From an uncultured Clostridia bacterium (lineage in GTDB: Bacteria; Bacillota; Clostridia; Christensenellales; Aristaeellaceae): DNA of 42,480 nt. The position numbers were made by a program, and so were the translations under genes. This document shows, piece after piece, positions 24,381 through 31,850 of this stretch. The notes below the pieces were generated by a model. The model worked only from the letters and a program-made list of their open reading frames with translations, was not told the DNA's origin and made no database searches. Location: contig CAMNKK010000007.1 in the NCBI GenBank assembly GCA_946542235.1, positions 1 to 42,480 on the forward strand, read 5' to 3'. Positions within the stretch are counted from its first letter, which is position 1. Every line of letters starts with the position of its first letter.

Positions 24381-24844
24381 TTTCAAACAGCGCGGAAGAA
24401 ACCCGCAAACTGGGAGAAGAGCTGGCCGCGGATCTGCGGCCCGGGGACGTGATCCTGCTGGAAGGCCCCCTGGGGGCGGGAAAGAGCGAGCTGGCCAGAG
24501 GCATTGCCAGGGGGCTGGGCGTCCGGGAAACGGTGACCAGCCCCAGCTTTACCATTCTGAATGTGTACACCAGCGGAAGGCTGCCCCTGTACCATTTTGA
24601 CTGGTACCGGCTGGAGAGCGAAGAGGAGCTGTATGAGCTCGGCCTGGAGGAATATCTGGGCGGGGACGGCGTTGCCCTGGTGGAATGGCCGGGCAGATGT
24701 CCGGACGCGCTGCCGGCGGACTTCGAAATGATTGAGATCATCCCCGAAGGGGAATGCCGGCGTACATTCCGGATCCGGACCCATGGAAATTTCCGGAAGC
24801 AGGCGGGGACATCTTCGGAAGGATTGGAAGGGAACAGGGAATGA
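24377..24844 (+). CDS. tsaE: tRNA t6A-modification ATPase TsaE
   Basis: P-loop ATPase of 155 aa needed with TsaB and TsaD for threonylcarbamoylation of A37 in ANN-decoding tRNAs. The Walker A motif is GPLGAGKS (30-37). TSPSFTILN and HFDWYRLE follow, both typical. The start is GTG 24377, within the ribU stop (GTGA). A longer open frame upstream overlaps ribU and is not used. The stop overlaps the tsaB start as ATGA. The TsaD partner gene is not in this cluster. Confidence 0.95.
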   Translation: MISNSAEETRKLGEELAADLRPGDVILLEGPLGAGKSELARGIARGLGVRETVTSPSFTILNVYTSGRLPLYHFDWYRLESEEELYELGLEEYLGGDGVALVEWPGRCPDALPADFEMIEIIPEGECRRTFRIRTHGNFRKQAGTSSEGLEGNRE

Positions 24845-25542
24845 ATTTGCTGGTGGTGGATACATCGGGACCCGTATGCGGCGTGGCGGTGATGGACGGG
24901 GAGCACGTGTGGAGCGAATACACGGCCCAGAACCGGAATACCCACAGCGCCAGCCTGATGCCCATGGTGGAAAGAAGCCTGGAAAGCGCGGGGAAAACCC
25001 TGCGGGAGATGGACGCGCTGGCCGCCGTTACCGGACCGGGAAGCTTTACCGGCGTCCGGATCGGCGTGGCGACCGTAAAGGGACTGGCTCACGGCAGCGG
25101 AAAGCCCTGCATCGCGGTCAACGCGCTGGAAGCCCTGGCGGAGAGTACGGGCCGGATGGATTCAGACATGCTGATCTGCCCGATTCAGGACGCCCGGGCG
25201 GGCCAGGTATACGGCGCCTGCTTCCGAAACGGCTGCCGGCTGATGGCGGACGCGCCGATGAAGCTGGAGGACTATCTGGACGCCATCCGGAAGCTGGGGC
25301 CCGGACCTTATCTTCTGACCGGGGACGGCATGGCCGCGCACCGGGCGCGAATTCAGGAAATCCTGAAGGAGGAAGCTGCTTTTCCCGCTCCCGCCTTCTC
25401 CTTCCTCCGCCCTTCCGCGGCCGGGATGCTGGCGATCCGGAAGGGAACGCCCGTGAGCTATCTGGAACTGAAGGAGACGTATCTGCGTCCCCCGAACGCC
25501 GAAAAGAACAGGAAGCTTCTGGAGGCCATGCGCCATGAGTGA
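24841..25542 (+). CDS. tsaB: tRNA t6A-modification subunit TsaB
   Basis: Protein of 233 aa (YeaZ family, ASKHA fold) that forms the platform for TsaD and TsaE in t6A synthesis. It starts NLLVVDTSG and carries AVTGPGSFTGVRIGVA near residue 60, the TsaB hallmark. The start ATG 24841 overlaps the tsaE stop; the frame is open further upstream within tsaE. Its 3' end overlaps rimI by 8 nt. Bacterial tsaE-tsaB-rimI is a classic cluster. Confidence 0.95.
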   Translation: MNLLVVDTSGPVCGVAVMDGEHVWSEYTAQNRNTHSASLMPMVERSLESAGKTLREMDALAAVTGPGSFTGVRIGVATVKGLAHGSGKPCIAVNALEALAESTGRMDSDMLICPIQDARAGQVYGACFRNGCRLMADAPMKLEDYLDAIRKLGPGPYLLTGDGMAAHRARIQEILKEEAAFPAPAFSFLRPSAAGMLAIRKGTPVSYLELKETYLRPPNAEKNRKLLEAMRHE

Positions 25543-26044
25543 AGCGGTGATCCGGCGGATGCAGTACAGGGATGTGAAGCAGGTGGCGGCCCTGGAAGCG
25601 GCCACCTTTCCCAGGCCCTGGAGCGAAGACAGCTTTCGCCGGGAGGTGGAGGAAAACAAGGTGGCGCGGTATCTGGTGCTGGAGCAGGACGGCCGGATTC
25701 TCGGATATGCCGGCGCCTGGGTGGTGCTGGATGAATGCCACATCACCAACATTGCCGTGGCGGAGGATACCCGGGGACAGGGATACGGCAGAAGGCTGAT
25801 GGAAAGCCTGATGCAGTATGTGAGCAGCCTGGGGGCAGCCTGGGCGGACCTGGAAGTCCGGGTCAGCAATATCCGGGCCCAGAAGCTGTATCAGAGTCTG
25901 GGCTTTGTTTCCATCGGAAAGCGCAAGCGCTACTATGAGGACAATGGGGAAGACGCGTATCTGATGGTCTGTGAGCACATGCCGGACGCGGACCCGGATT
26001 TTGAGGAAGAACCCGTGGAGCCGGAGGAACGGACGGCGGACTGA
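25535..26044 (+). CDS. rimI: Ribosomal protein S18-alanine N-acetyltransferase RimI
   Basis: GNAT acetyltransferase of 169 aa that acetylates the N-terminal alanine of ribosomal protein S18. The acetyl-CoA loop RGQGYGRRL is near 79-87; ITNIAVAEDT precedes it, and the C-terminal SNIRAQKLYQSLGF motif of the family follows. A short acidic tail (DPDFEEEPVEPEE) is unusual and not part of the fold. It overlaps tsaB by 8 nt. The next gene begins 11 nt later. Confidence 0.93.
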   Translation: MSEAVIRRMQYRDVKQVAALEAATFPRPWSEDSFRREVEENKVARYLVLEQDGRILGYAGAWVVLDECHITNIAVAEDTRGQGYGRRLMESLMQYVSSLGAAWADLEVRVSNIRAQKLYQSLGFVSIGKRKRYYEDNGEDAYLMVCEHMPDADPDFEEEPVEPEERTAD

Positions 26045-26055
26045 AGAGGAGAAGA

Positions 26056-27285
26056 ATGGGAAAGAAGCTAATCTGGTCATTGCTGGCCGCGCTGATGCTG
26101 ACGCTGGCCCTGGGAGCTGCTTCGGCTGAAGAGGCGCCGGATCTGACGGGGGAGTGCACCTTCAGGCTGTGCTCCACAGGACGGCGGGCCTCCACGATGA
26201 CGGACGGAAAGTACACCACCTACTGGGAGAGCAACAAGATCAGGCATCCCTACGTCACGATTACCTCGGATACCCCGATGTACGGGCTGTATCTCTGCTT
26301 CCGCCAGATGCCTCAATCCTTCGAGATCCAGGTGCAGGAAACCCGGGAGGGGCAGGAAAGCGAATCCGAATGGGTGACCCTGATGCCCGGCGATACCAGA
26401 TTCCAGCATTCCTTCTATGAGCTGGACGGCGTTCACGGTGTCCGGATCTATTCGACCCAGGAAAGCGCCCATAAGATGGGCTTCAATGAAGTCTTTGTTT
26501 TCGGAGAGGGAACCGTGCCCGGCTGGGTGCAGCGCTGGGAGGAGACGGAAGGAAAAGCGGATATCCTTTTCTTTTCCGCCCATCCGGATGATGAGCTGAT
26601 CTTTCTGGGAGGCGCCATTCCCACCTATGCCGCGGAAATGAAAAAAAGGGTAGTGGTGGCCTATCTGTCCTGGAGCAACACGACCCGGCGGTCCGAGGCG
26701 CTGAACGGTCTCTGGTCCATGGGCGTCAGACACTATCCGGAGTTCGGCGGCTTCCGGGACTCCTACAGCAAAAACGCCAAGGAAGCCTACAAGGGCCTGG
26801 GAAGGGACAAGGTGCTGGGCTGGGTGACAGAGCTGTACCGGAAACATCAGCCGGAAGCGGTGGTAACCCATGACCTGAACGGCGAATACGGCCACGGACA
26901 GCACAAGATGATGGCGGACGCGGCCATCGAGGGCTATACCCTGGCGGCGGATCCGTCCCAGTATCCGGAGTCAGCCGCAGCTTACGGTACCTGGCAGGTG
27001 AAGAAGCTGTATGTTCATCTGTTCGGGGATGAAACGAATCAAACGCGCTTTGACTGGAATGTGCCGCTGGAAAGCCTCGGCGGAAAGACGGGGCTGGAGG
27101 CGGCCAGCGAGGCCTATGCCCTCCATAAGACACAGGAGGGAGCGGAGGTCAAAATCAAGGGGAAATGGCACAGGCTGAGCGTGGAAGTGACCGGCGCGGC
27201 CTATCCCAATACCGCCTTTGGGCTGTATGCCACAGAGGTGGGGCCGGATGAGACCCATACGGATTTTCTGGAGCATATTGAGTAA
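26056..27285 (+). CDS. Secreted PIG-L/LmbE-type deacetylase
   Basis: Secreted protein of 409 aa. The signal peptide MGKKLIWSLLAALMLTLALG ends at a type I site (ASA/EE). Residues 28-150 form a beta-rich N-terminal domain resembling a discoidin-type sugar-binding fold (weak call). Residues 165-330 form a LmbE/PIG-L domain, a zinc-dependent N-acetyl-sugar deacetylase fold, with intact AHPDDE (175-180) and HGQH (280-283) metal ligands. It therefore looks catalytically competent on an exported N-acetylglucosamine-type sugar. Ribosome site GAGGAG. It lies 11 nt after rimI and may share the riboswitch transcript. It is paralogous to the next gene across its full length. Confidence 0.83.
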   Translation: MGKKLIWSLLAALMLTLALGAASAEEAPDLTGECTFRLCSTGRRASTMTDGKYTTYWESNKIRHPYVTITSDTPMYGLYLCFRQMPQSFEIQVQETREGQESESEWVTLMPGDTRFQHSFYELDGVHGVRIYSTQESAHKMGFNEVFVFGEGTVPGWVQRWEETEGKADILFFSAHPDDELIFLGGAIPTYAAEMKKRVVVAYLSWSNTTRRSEALNGLWSMGVRHYPEFGGFRDSYSKNAKEAYKGLGRDKVLGWVTELYRKHQPEAVVTHDLNGEYGHGQHKMMADAAIEGYTLAADPSQYPESAAAYGTWQVKKLYVHLFGDETNQTRFDWNVPLESLGGKTGLEAASEAYALHKTQEGAEVKIKGKWHRLSVEVTGAAYPNTAFGLYATEVGPDETHTDFLEHIE

Positions 27286-27309
27286 ACAGGGGACGGAGAT
27301 GCGGATCAA

Positions 27310-29412
27310 ATGAGGAAAACAATCATTCTGCTTCTGGCGGGGCTGATGCTGCTGGCCGCCTGCGGGACGGCGCTGGCGGAGGACGATGCGCTCGAGCTGA
27401 CGGAAAGCTGCTCGTTCAACCTGGCCGGAGCCAAAAATCCCAAGAACCTGATGGACCGGAAGTACACCACCAACGCGGAAAGCAAGGCGGTCAGGAATCC
27501 AACGCTGACCGTCTCCAGTCCGGAGGCGATGTACGGACTGTACCTCTGCTTCCAGAAGATGCCGGAAAGCTATGAAATCCAGGTCCGGAACGGCGGGGAC
27601 TGGGAAACCGTCTTCGAGGGAAACGGCTTCGTCCATGCCTTCTATCCCCTGGAGGGAGTGACGGAAGCCCGCGTGCTGGCGCTGGGTGATAAAAAGCAGG
27701 TCATGGGCTTCAACGAGGTCTATGTGTTTGGAGAAGGCAGGCTTCCGGCCTGGGTGCAGCGCTGGGAAAAGACACCGGAGAAATCCGATCTGCTGTTTGC
27801 GGTGGCCCATCCGGAGGAGGAGCTGCTGTTTCTGGGGGGCGCGATTCCGTATTACGCCGTGGAACAGGGGCGCACGGTGGCCGTGGCCTGCATGAGCTAT
27901 GCCAATACAACCCGCAGGAGCGAGCTGCTGAACGGTCTCTGGTCCATGGGATACCGGTACTATCCCGTGATCGGGGATTTCAAGACGGCCAGGGCCAAGG
28001 GCGTGAACTCGGCCTACAAGACCATCGACCCGAAGAACGGCGAAAAAGTGCTGGTTTCCTGGCTCAGCGAAGTCATTGCAGCCACCAGGCCGGAGGTGCT
28101 GGTGGGCCCGGATGAGAACGGGGAAGGGAACAACGGACAGAGGCAGATGCTGGCGGACGCCTGCCGAAAGGCCTTTGACGCGGCCGGAGACCGCTGGCAG
28201 ATCAAAAAGCTGTACCTGCATCTGTACGGAAACAGCGATGATCAGGTCGTTTTTGACTGGAACCGACCCATGGAAAAACTCGGGGGACGGACCGGCATGG
28301 GGCTGGCCTATTATGCCTATCTGTACCATAAGACGCAGGATGATCAGGAGAAGAGCGTCTACCAGCAGGGAATTGAATACGCCAACAACACCTTCGGCCT
28401 GGCGGAAAGCCTGGTGGGAGAGGATCTGCTGCACCAGGATCTGCTGGAGAACATTCCCCTGGAGGACCTGACGGAGGGGGCTGTGATGCCGGAGCTTTCC
28501 GGCTGGACACTGGAGGAGATTCCGGATCTTCCCGCGCTGAACGAGAAGGGGTTCCTTTCCGAGGGCGAATTTATCTGGAGCGACGACGCCCGGGGCCATT
28601 ATGTGTTTATCAATCCCACCGTCCGGATCGTGATTGAACGGAAGTTTGACGGATCCCTGCCCCTGACCTGGTTCGAAACGGATATCCGCTGCGACCTGGA
28701 AGCCGGGGAGAAGATGCTGAACATTGAATATACCCCGGAGAAGGCCGTGGGCAAAAAGAGCCGGGTGGACGCGGCGAAGAACGCCGTGGAAAACCATCTG
28801 GTGTTTGCCTGCAACGGAGACTATTACACCTACCGTGTGGGAAGCAAGAACGGACATCCCGTGGGCGTGGAAATCCGGAACGGGGAAGTCTATTTTGACG
28901 ACCGGTATGACCATGTGGAAACCAAATTCTTCCCGAATCTGGATACGCTGGCCTTCTATGAGGACGGGAAGGTGGATGTCCATGCCAGCGTGGAGATGAG
29001 CGCCCAGGACTATCTGGACCGGGGAGCCTACATGGTATTCAGCTTCGGCCCCTATCTGATCCGCGGCGGAAAGCTCAGCGAATGGGTCCAGGATCCGACC
29101 AAAAGCCGGGCGAAGAACCCCCGTCACGCCTTTGGCATGATTGAGCCCGGGCATTATGTGGACATCATGTGCGAGGGAAGGCTGGGCAGCCGAAGCGAGG
29201 GCGTGACCATGCCCCAGCTGGCGCAGCTCTGCCAGGCCGCAGGGTGCACCGAAGCCTGCGACCTGGACGGCGGGCAGACGGCAGTGGTCATTTTCATGGG
29301 AAAGCAGCTGAATAAAATCGGCAAGTATGACGGAAAAACAGCCGCCCGGGAGACCTGCGAGGTGCTGGGTATCGGCATCAGCGATCAGGTGGGCAGCTGG
29401 CAGATTCAATAA
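27310..29412 (+). CDS. Lipoprotein: inactive LmbE-like domain fused to phosphodiester glycosidase domain
   Basis: Protein of 700 aa. The signal peptide has a good lipobox (LLAAC, C18), so it is probably a lipoprotein. Residues 28-145 match the N-terminal domain of the neighbour at 26056. Residues 155-340 match its LmbE domain, but AHPDDE has become AHPEEE (166-171) and the HGQH pair has become NGQR (275-278), so zinc ligands are lost. Residues 440-698 form a phosphodiester glycosidase (NAGPA-type) domain with CNGDYY (501-506), PRHAFGM (604-610) and DLDGGQTA (651-658). That family removes alpha-linked GlcNAc from phosphodiesters. Inference: a dead deacetylase domain may act as a binding module delivering substrate to the glycosidase. 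It lies 24 nt after its paralogue. Confidence 0.83.
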   Translation: MRKTIILLLAGLMLLAACGTALAEDDALELTESCSFNLAGAKNPKNLMDRKYTTNAESKAVRNPTLTVSSPEAMYGLYLCFQKMPESYEIQVRNGGDWETVFEGNGFVHAFYPLEGVTEARVLALGDKKQVMGFNEVYVFGEGRLPAWVQRWEKTPEKSDLLFAVAHPEEELLFLGGAIPYYAVEQGRTVAVACMSYANTTRRSELLNGLWSMGYRYYPVIGDFKTARAKGVNSAYKTIDPKNGEKVLVSWLSEVIAATRPEVLVGPDENGEGNNGQRQMLADACRKAFDAAGDRWQIKKLYLHLYGNSDDQVVFDWNRPMEKLGGRTGMGLAYYAYLYHKTQDDQEKSVYQQGIEYANNTFGLAESLVGEDLLHQDLLENIPLEDLTEGAVMPELSGWTLEEIPDLPALNEKGFLSEGEFIWSDDARGHYVFINPTVRIVIERKFDGSLPLTWFETDIRCDLEAGEKMLNIEYTPEKAVGKKSRVDAAKNAVENHLVFACNGDYYTYRVGSKNGHPVGVEIRNGEVYFDDRYDHVETKFFPNLDTLAFYEDGKVDVHASVEMSAQDYLDRGAYMVFSFGPYLIRGGKLSEWVQDPTKSRAKNPRHAFGMIEPGHYVDIMCEGRLGSRSEGVTMPQLAQLCQAAGCTEACDLDGGQTAVVIFMGKQLNKIGKYDGKTAARETCEVLGIGISDQVGSWQIQ

Positions 29413-29431
29413 TCAGAGACAGACAGCTCGG

Positions 29432-29460
29432 ACGCCGGAGAGTTTCTCCGGCGTTTTTTT
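29432..29460 (+). terminator. Terminator of the ribU-tsa-lmbE region
   Basis: A 10-bp perfect stem (29432-29441 with 29445-29454), 3-nt loop, and seven Ts. Confidence 0.92.
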
Positions 29461-29533
29461 GCAAGCGCAGGAATAAGGGCGCACCCGATGCTTCCGCACA
29501 CAGAGCGGCCGACGGTCTGCATCCGTCAAAAGA

Positions 29534-29559
29534 AACAGCCCGCTTCAGAGCGGGCTGTT
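29534..29559 (-). terminator. Terminator of the PHP phosphatase gene, overlapping its 3' end
   Basis: An 11-bp perfect stem (29534-29544 with 29549-29559) with a 4-nt loop. On the minus strand it is followed by TTCTTTTG. The last four codons and the stop of the phosphatase lie inside the hairpin. Confidence 0.85.
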
Positions 29560-30333
29560 CGATGTTCCGGATGAGGGAAGATCCAACCGGGGAAGCAGGC
29601 GAAGATGCAGCTGTTCGGCCATTTCGACCGCTTTTTTTTCGCATTGGGGGAGGCTGATGTTCCGGACATGATGGGCATCCACCCCGATGACCGCGTCCAC
29701 ATTTTCCTCCGCCGCTATCCGCCAGAAAAGGGGGTTCGGATAATTTCTGTGATCCAGCATGCCCAGGAGATTGATTTCTCCCGGAATCCCCAGCTCCTTC
29801 ATTTTCCGGCAGAGGGGACGGATGTGCTTCTCATAGGTTTTTTCGTCCCCGGTGTAATTGATCAGGTCCGGATGAGCCACATACAGGAAGCATCCGGTGT
29901 CCAGCCCTGCGGAAACCTGATCACAGTAGGCTGCCAGCACCCGTTCCTCCGCCGTGGGAAAGCCGGAATAGATGCCGTCGGACTCCTCTCCGACGGCGTG
30001 CTGCCCCAGAATCAGATACTCAATGGGAAAGCCTTCGCAGAGCCGGAGCAGGGCTTCGAAATGGCGGGGATAGTATTCCGCTTCCAGCCCCAGATGAATT
30101 TCGATCTGATCCCGGTATTCCCGCTGCAGCCGCAGCGTTTCCTCTGCATAGCTTTCCAGCTCCTCCGGCAGCATCCGGATGCGGGATACATATCCGTTGT
30201 CAAAGGGGTAAGGCGTGTGATCGGAAAAGCCCCAGATCCGGAATCCGGACGCGATGGCTGTTTCCACGAATTCCCGCTGGGTTCCGCTGGCGTGATGGCA
30301 CCGGGTGGTATGGCTGTGGTAATTGGCAATCAT
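29545..30333 (-). CDS. PHP-family histidinol-phosphatase-like phosphoesterase
   Basis: PHP-domain metal-dependent phosphoesterase of 262 aa, most like the HisK/HisJ type of histidinol phosphatases. Metal-binding segments seen are NYHSHTTRCHHASG (4-17), WGFSDHTP (34-41), GLEAEYY, GQHAVG and the later VAHPDL and GVDAHH. No other his gene lies near, so the substrate may be another phosphomonoester. The start ATG 30333 overlaps the TGA of the upstream peptidoglycan-binding gene (TGATG), implying coupled translation. The C-terminus is encoded inside a terminator stem. Confidence 0.85.
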   Translation of the reverse strand: MIANYHSHTTRCHHASGTQREFVETAIASGFRIWGFSDHTPYPFDNGYVSRIRMLPEELESYAEETLRLQREYRDQIEIHLGLEAEYYPRHFEALLRLCEGFPIEYLILGQHAVGEESDGIYSGFPTAEERVLAAYCDQVSAGLDTGCFLYVAHPDLINYTGDEKTYEKHIRPLCRKMKELGIPGEINLLGMLDHRNYPNPLFWRIAAEENVDAVIGVDAHHVRNISLPQCEKKAVEMAEQLHLRLLPRLDLPSSGTSNSPL

Positions 30334-31628
30334 CAGTCGGCAATCTCCTCTCCCGTAAGGGACTTCCAGAAGGCCCGGATGGTATTCTGATTGGCGACGC
30401 CGTAGCTCGGGTCATACTTCTTTGCTTCGCTCATGGTCCGGAGGAAGTGAACGCAGAGATGCCCGTTGAAGTTGTTGTCCTTGACCGCCCCGGACATATG
30501 GGGCATATCATGGGTGGATCCGACGGTCCAGCTTCCGTTGGGGAGCCGGACATAGACCGCCTTCTGGCTCCAGGTATTGGCACCGCCGAAGGCTTTCAGC
30601 ATGCTGGCGGTATCCTCCGCGGAAGCAGGCTCCGCGTCGCAGTGGCGCCCGCAGGAATAGATCCGCAGATTCCAGCCCTGGCCGGAGGAGGGCTCGTAGA
30701 TATACAGCGTCTGACCGGACTTCAGGGTGGGCTTTACATCATTGAACCAGTGGAGCAGCTTTACCTGGCCGCCGGAGGGACCGGAAGCAACAGCGGAGGA
30801 GGATGGATCCGAGCCGGCGGACGAAGAGGCGGATGCCTTTCCGGCGTCGGCGGAGACGGACTGAGCGGCGGAAGAAGACGCGGCGGCGGAAGAGGCTGCC
30901 GCGGAAGAGGCTGCCGCCGCGGCGGTCCCTTTTTCCAGGGCGGAAAGGGTCTTCCGGCCGGCCTTTCCGTCGGTCGCCAGCCTGCTGGCTGACTGGAAGG
31001 AGATCACAGCCTGCTGCGTCAGTTTGCCGAATTTGCCGTCCGCGCTGCCTTTCAGATAGCCCAGGGAAATGAGCAGCTTCTGAAGGGTTTTGACCCGGGC
31101 GCCGGAATCTCCCAGCTTCAGGGTGGCGTAATTGCCGCCGAAGGAGCCCGAGGCCGCGGCAGAGGTAACAGCCGCGCTCCCGGCAGAGGCCGGCGCGGAG
31201 GAGGCTGCGCGCGCAGCTTCCGCTTCTGAAATATACGAGGATGTTACGACCATGCCGCCGTCCGGCGCCGAAGAGGCGGCGGGAGCGGGCGAGGCGGCCG
31301 GAGCGGAAGCGGCGGATGCGGCAGCGGGGGAAGTGACGCCGGCTTTCTGATAAATCAGCGCCAGCGTTTTCGCGCCGGCTACTCCGTCGGCTTTCAGGCT
31401 GTTTTCCTTCTGAAACTTTTTGACCGCCAGCTCCGTATGGGTTCCGAAAACGCCGTCCGGAACGCCGCCCAGGTATCCGAGCTGGATCAGGGCTTCCTGC
31501 ATTCTGCGGACATCCTCGCTGCGGACGCCGGAATAGAGCGTTCCCTTCTGATAGGCCATGGAGGAAACGGGGAGAACCAAAGCAAGAACCAGCGCCGTCA
31601 GCACGAGGGCCGGCCGGTATTTTCGCAT
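30333..31628 (-). CDS. Secreted peptidoglycan-binding protein with unknown C-terminal domain
   Basis: Exported protein of 431 aa. The signal peptide is residues 1-25 (ends VSSMAYQ). Two PG_binding_1 modules are at 32-92 (LGYLGGVPDGVFG) and 166-230 (LGYLKGSADGKFG). They are joined by low-complexity Ala/Ser/Pro linkers (98-160 and 233-287). The C-terminal domain (290-425) is compact and rich in Cys and His: SCGRHCDAEP (325-334), STHDMPH (371-377) and GHLCVHFLR (389-397). I know no function for it. The His/Cys pattern would suit a cysteine hydrolase or transpeptidase, but this is inference. GGAGGT ribosome site; own promoter; coupled to the PHP gene. Confidence 0.8.
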   Translation of the reverse strand: MRKYRPALVLTALVLALVLPVSSMAYQKGTLYSGVRSEDVRRMQEALIQLGYLGGVPDGVFGTHTELAVKKFQKENSLKADGVAGAKTLALIYQKAGVTSPAAASAASAPAASPAPAASSAPDGGMVVTSSYISEAEAARAASSAPASAGSAAVTSAAASGSFGGNYATLKLGDSGARVKTLQKLLISLGYLKGSADGKFGKLTQQAVISFQSASRLATDGKAGRKTLSALEKGTAAAAASSAAASSAAASSSAAQSVSADAGKASASSSAGSDPSSSAVASGPSGGQVKLLHWFNDVKPTLKSGQTLYIYEPSSGQGWNLRIYSCGRHCDAEPASAEDTASMLKAFGGANTWSQKAVYVRLPNGSWTVGSTHDMPHMSGAVKDNNFNGHLCVHFLRTMSEAKKYDPSYGVANQNTIRAFWKSLTGEEIAD

Positions 31629-31674
31629 CCGGGAAACACCTCCTTCCGGAATACACCGGAATTATCCGGGAGGC

Positions 31675-31702
31675 ATTATAGCACAGGGGAAGGAAGTTGT
31701 AA
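31675..31702 (-). promoter_or_regulatory. Promoter of the peptidoglycan-binding protein/PHP pair
   Basis: Minus-strand -35 TTACAA (31697-31702) and a perfect -10 TATAAT (31675-31680), 16-nt spacer. Confidence 0.65.
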
Positions 31703-31779
31703 AATAAGCATTAAGGAAATGTTACAAATACAGGATTTTCCCAGCCCGAACAGATTTTCTCTTTTCTCTGTTTCCGATT

Positions 31780-31788
31780 TGTGATAAT
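31780..31788 (+). promoter_or_regulatory. Extended -10 promoter of pfkA
   Basis: TGTGATAAT at 31780-31788 fits an extended -10 box. No convincing -35 is seen in the T-rich stretch upstream. The start codon is 63 nt on. Confidence 0.4.
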
Positions 31789-31850
31789 ATATCTTTGATT
31801 ATGCGGCTTGGAATAATGCCGAGAGCTTTCCGGAAGGAGCGGTTTTCAAA

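Noticed and set aside
26971-29409. Long minus-strand open frame opposite the LmbE-glycosidase gene
   Set aside because: Shadow frame; the plus strand encodes the signal peptide, lipobox and glycosidase motifs.
30800-31350. Repetitive GCC/GCG-rich stretch that looks like a microsatellite
   Set aside because: It codes for the Ala/Ser/Pro linkers of the peptidoglycan-binding protein and is not an independent repeat.
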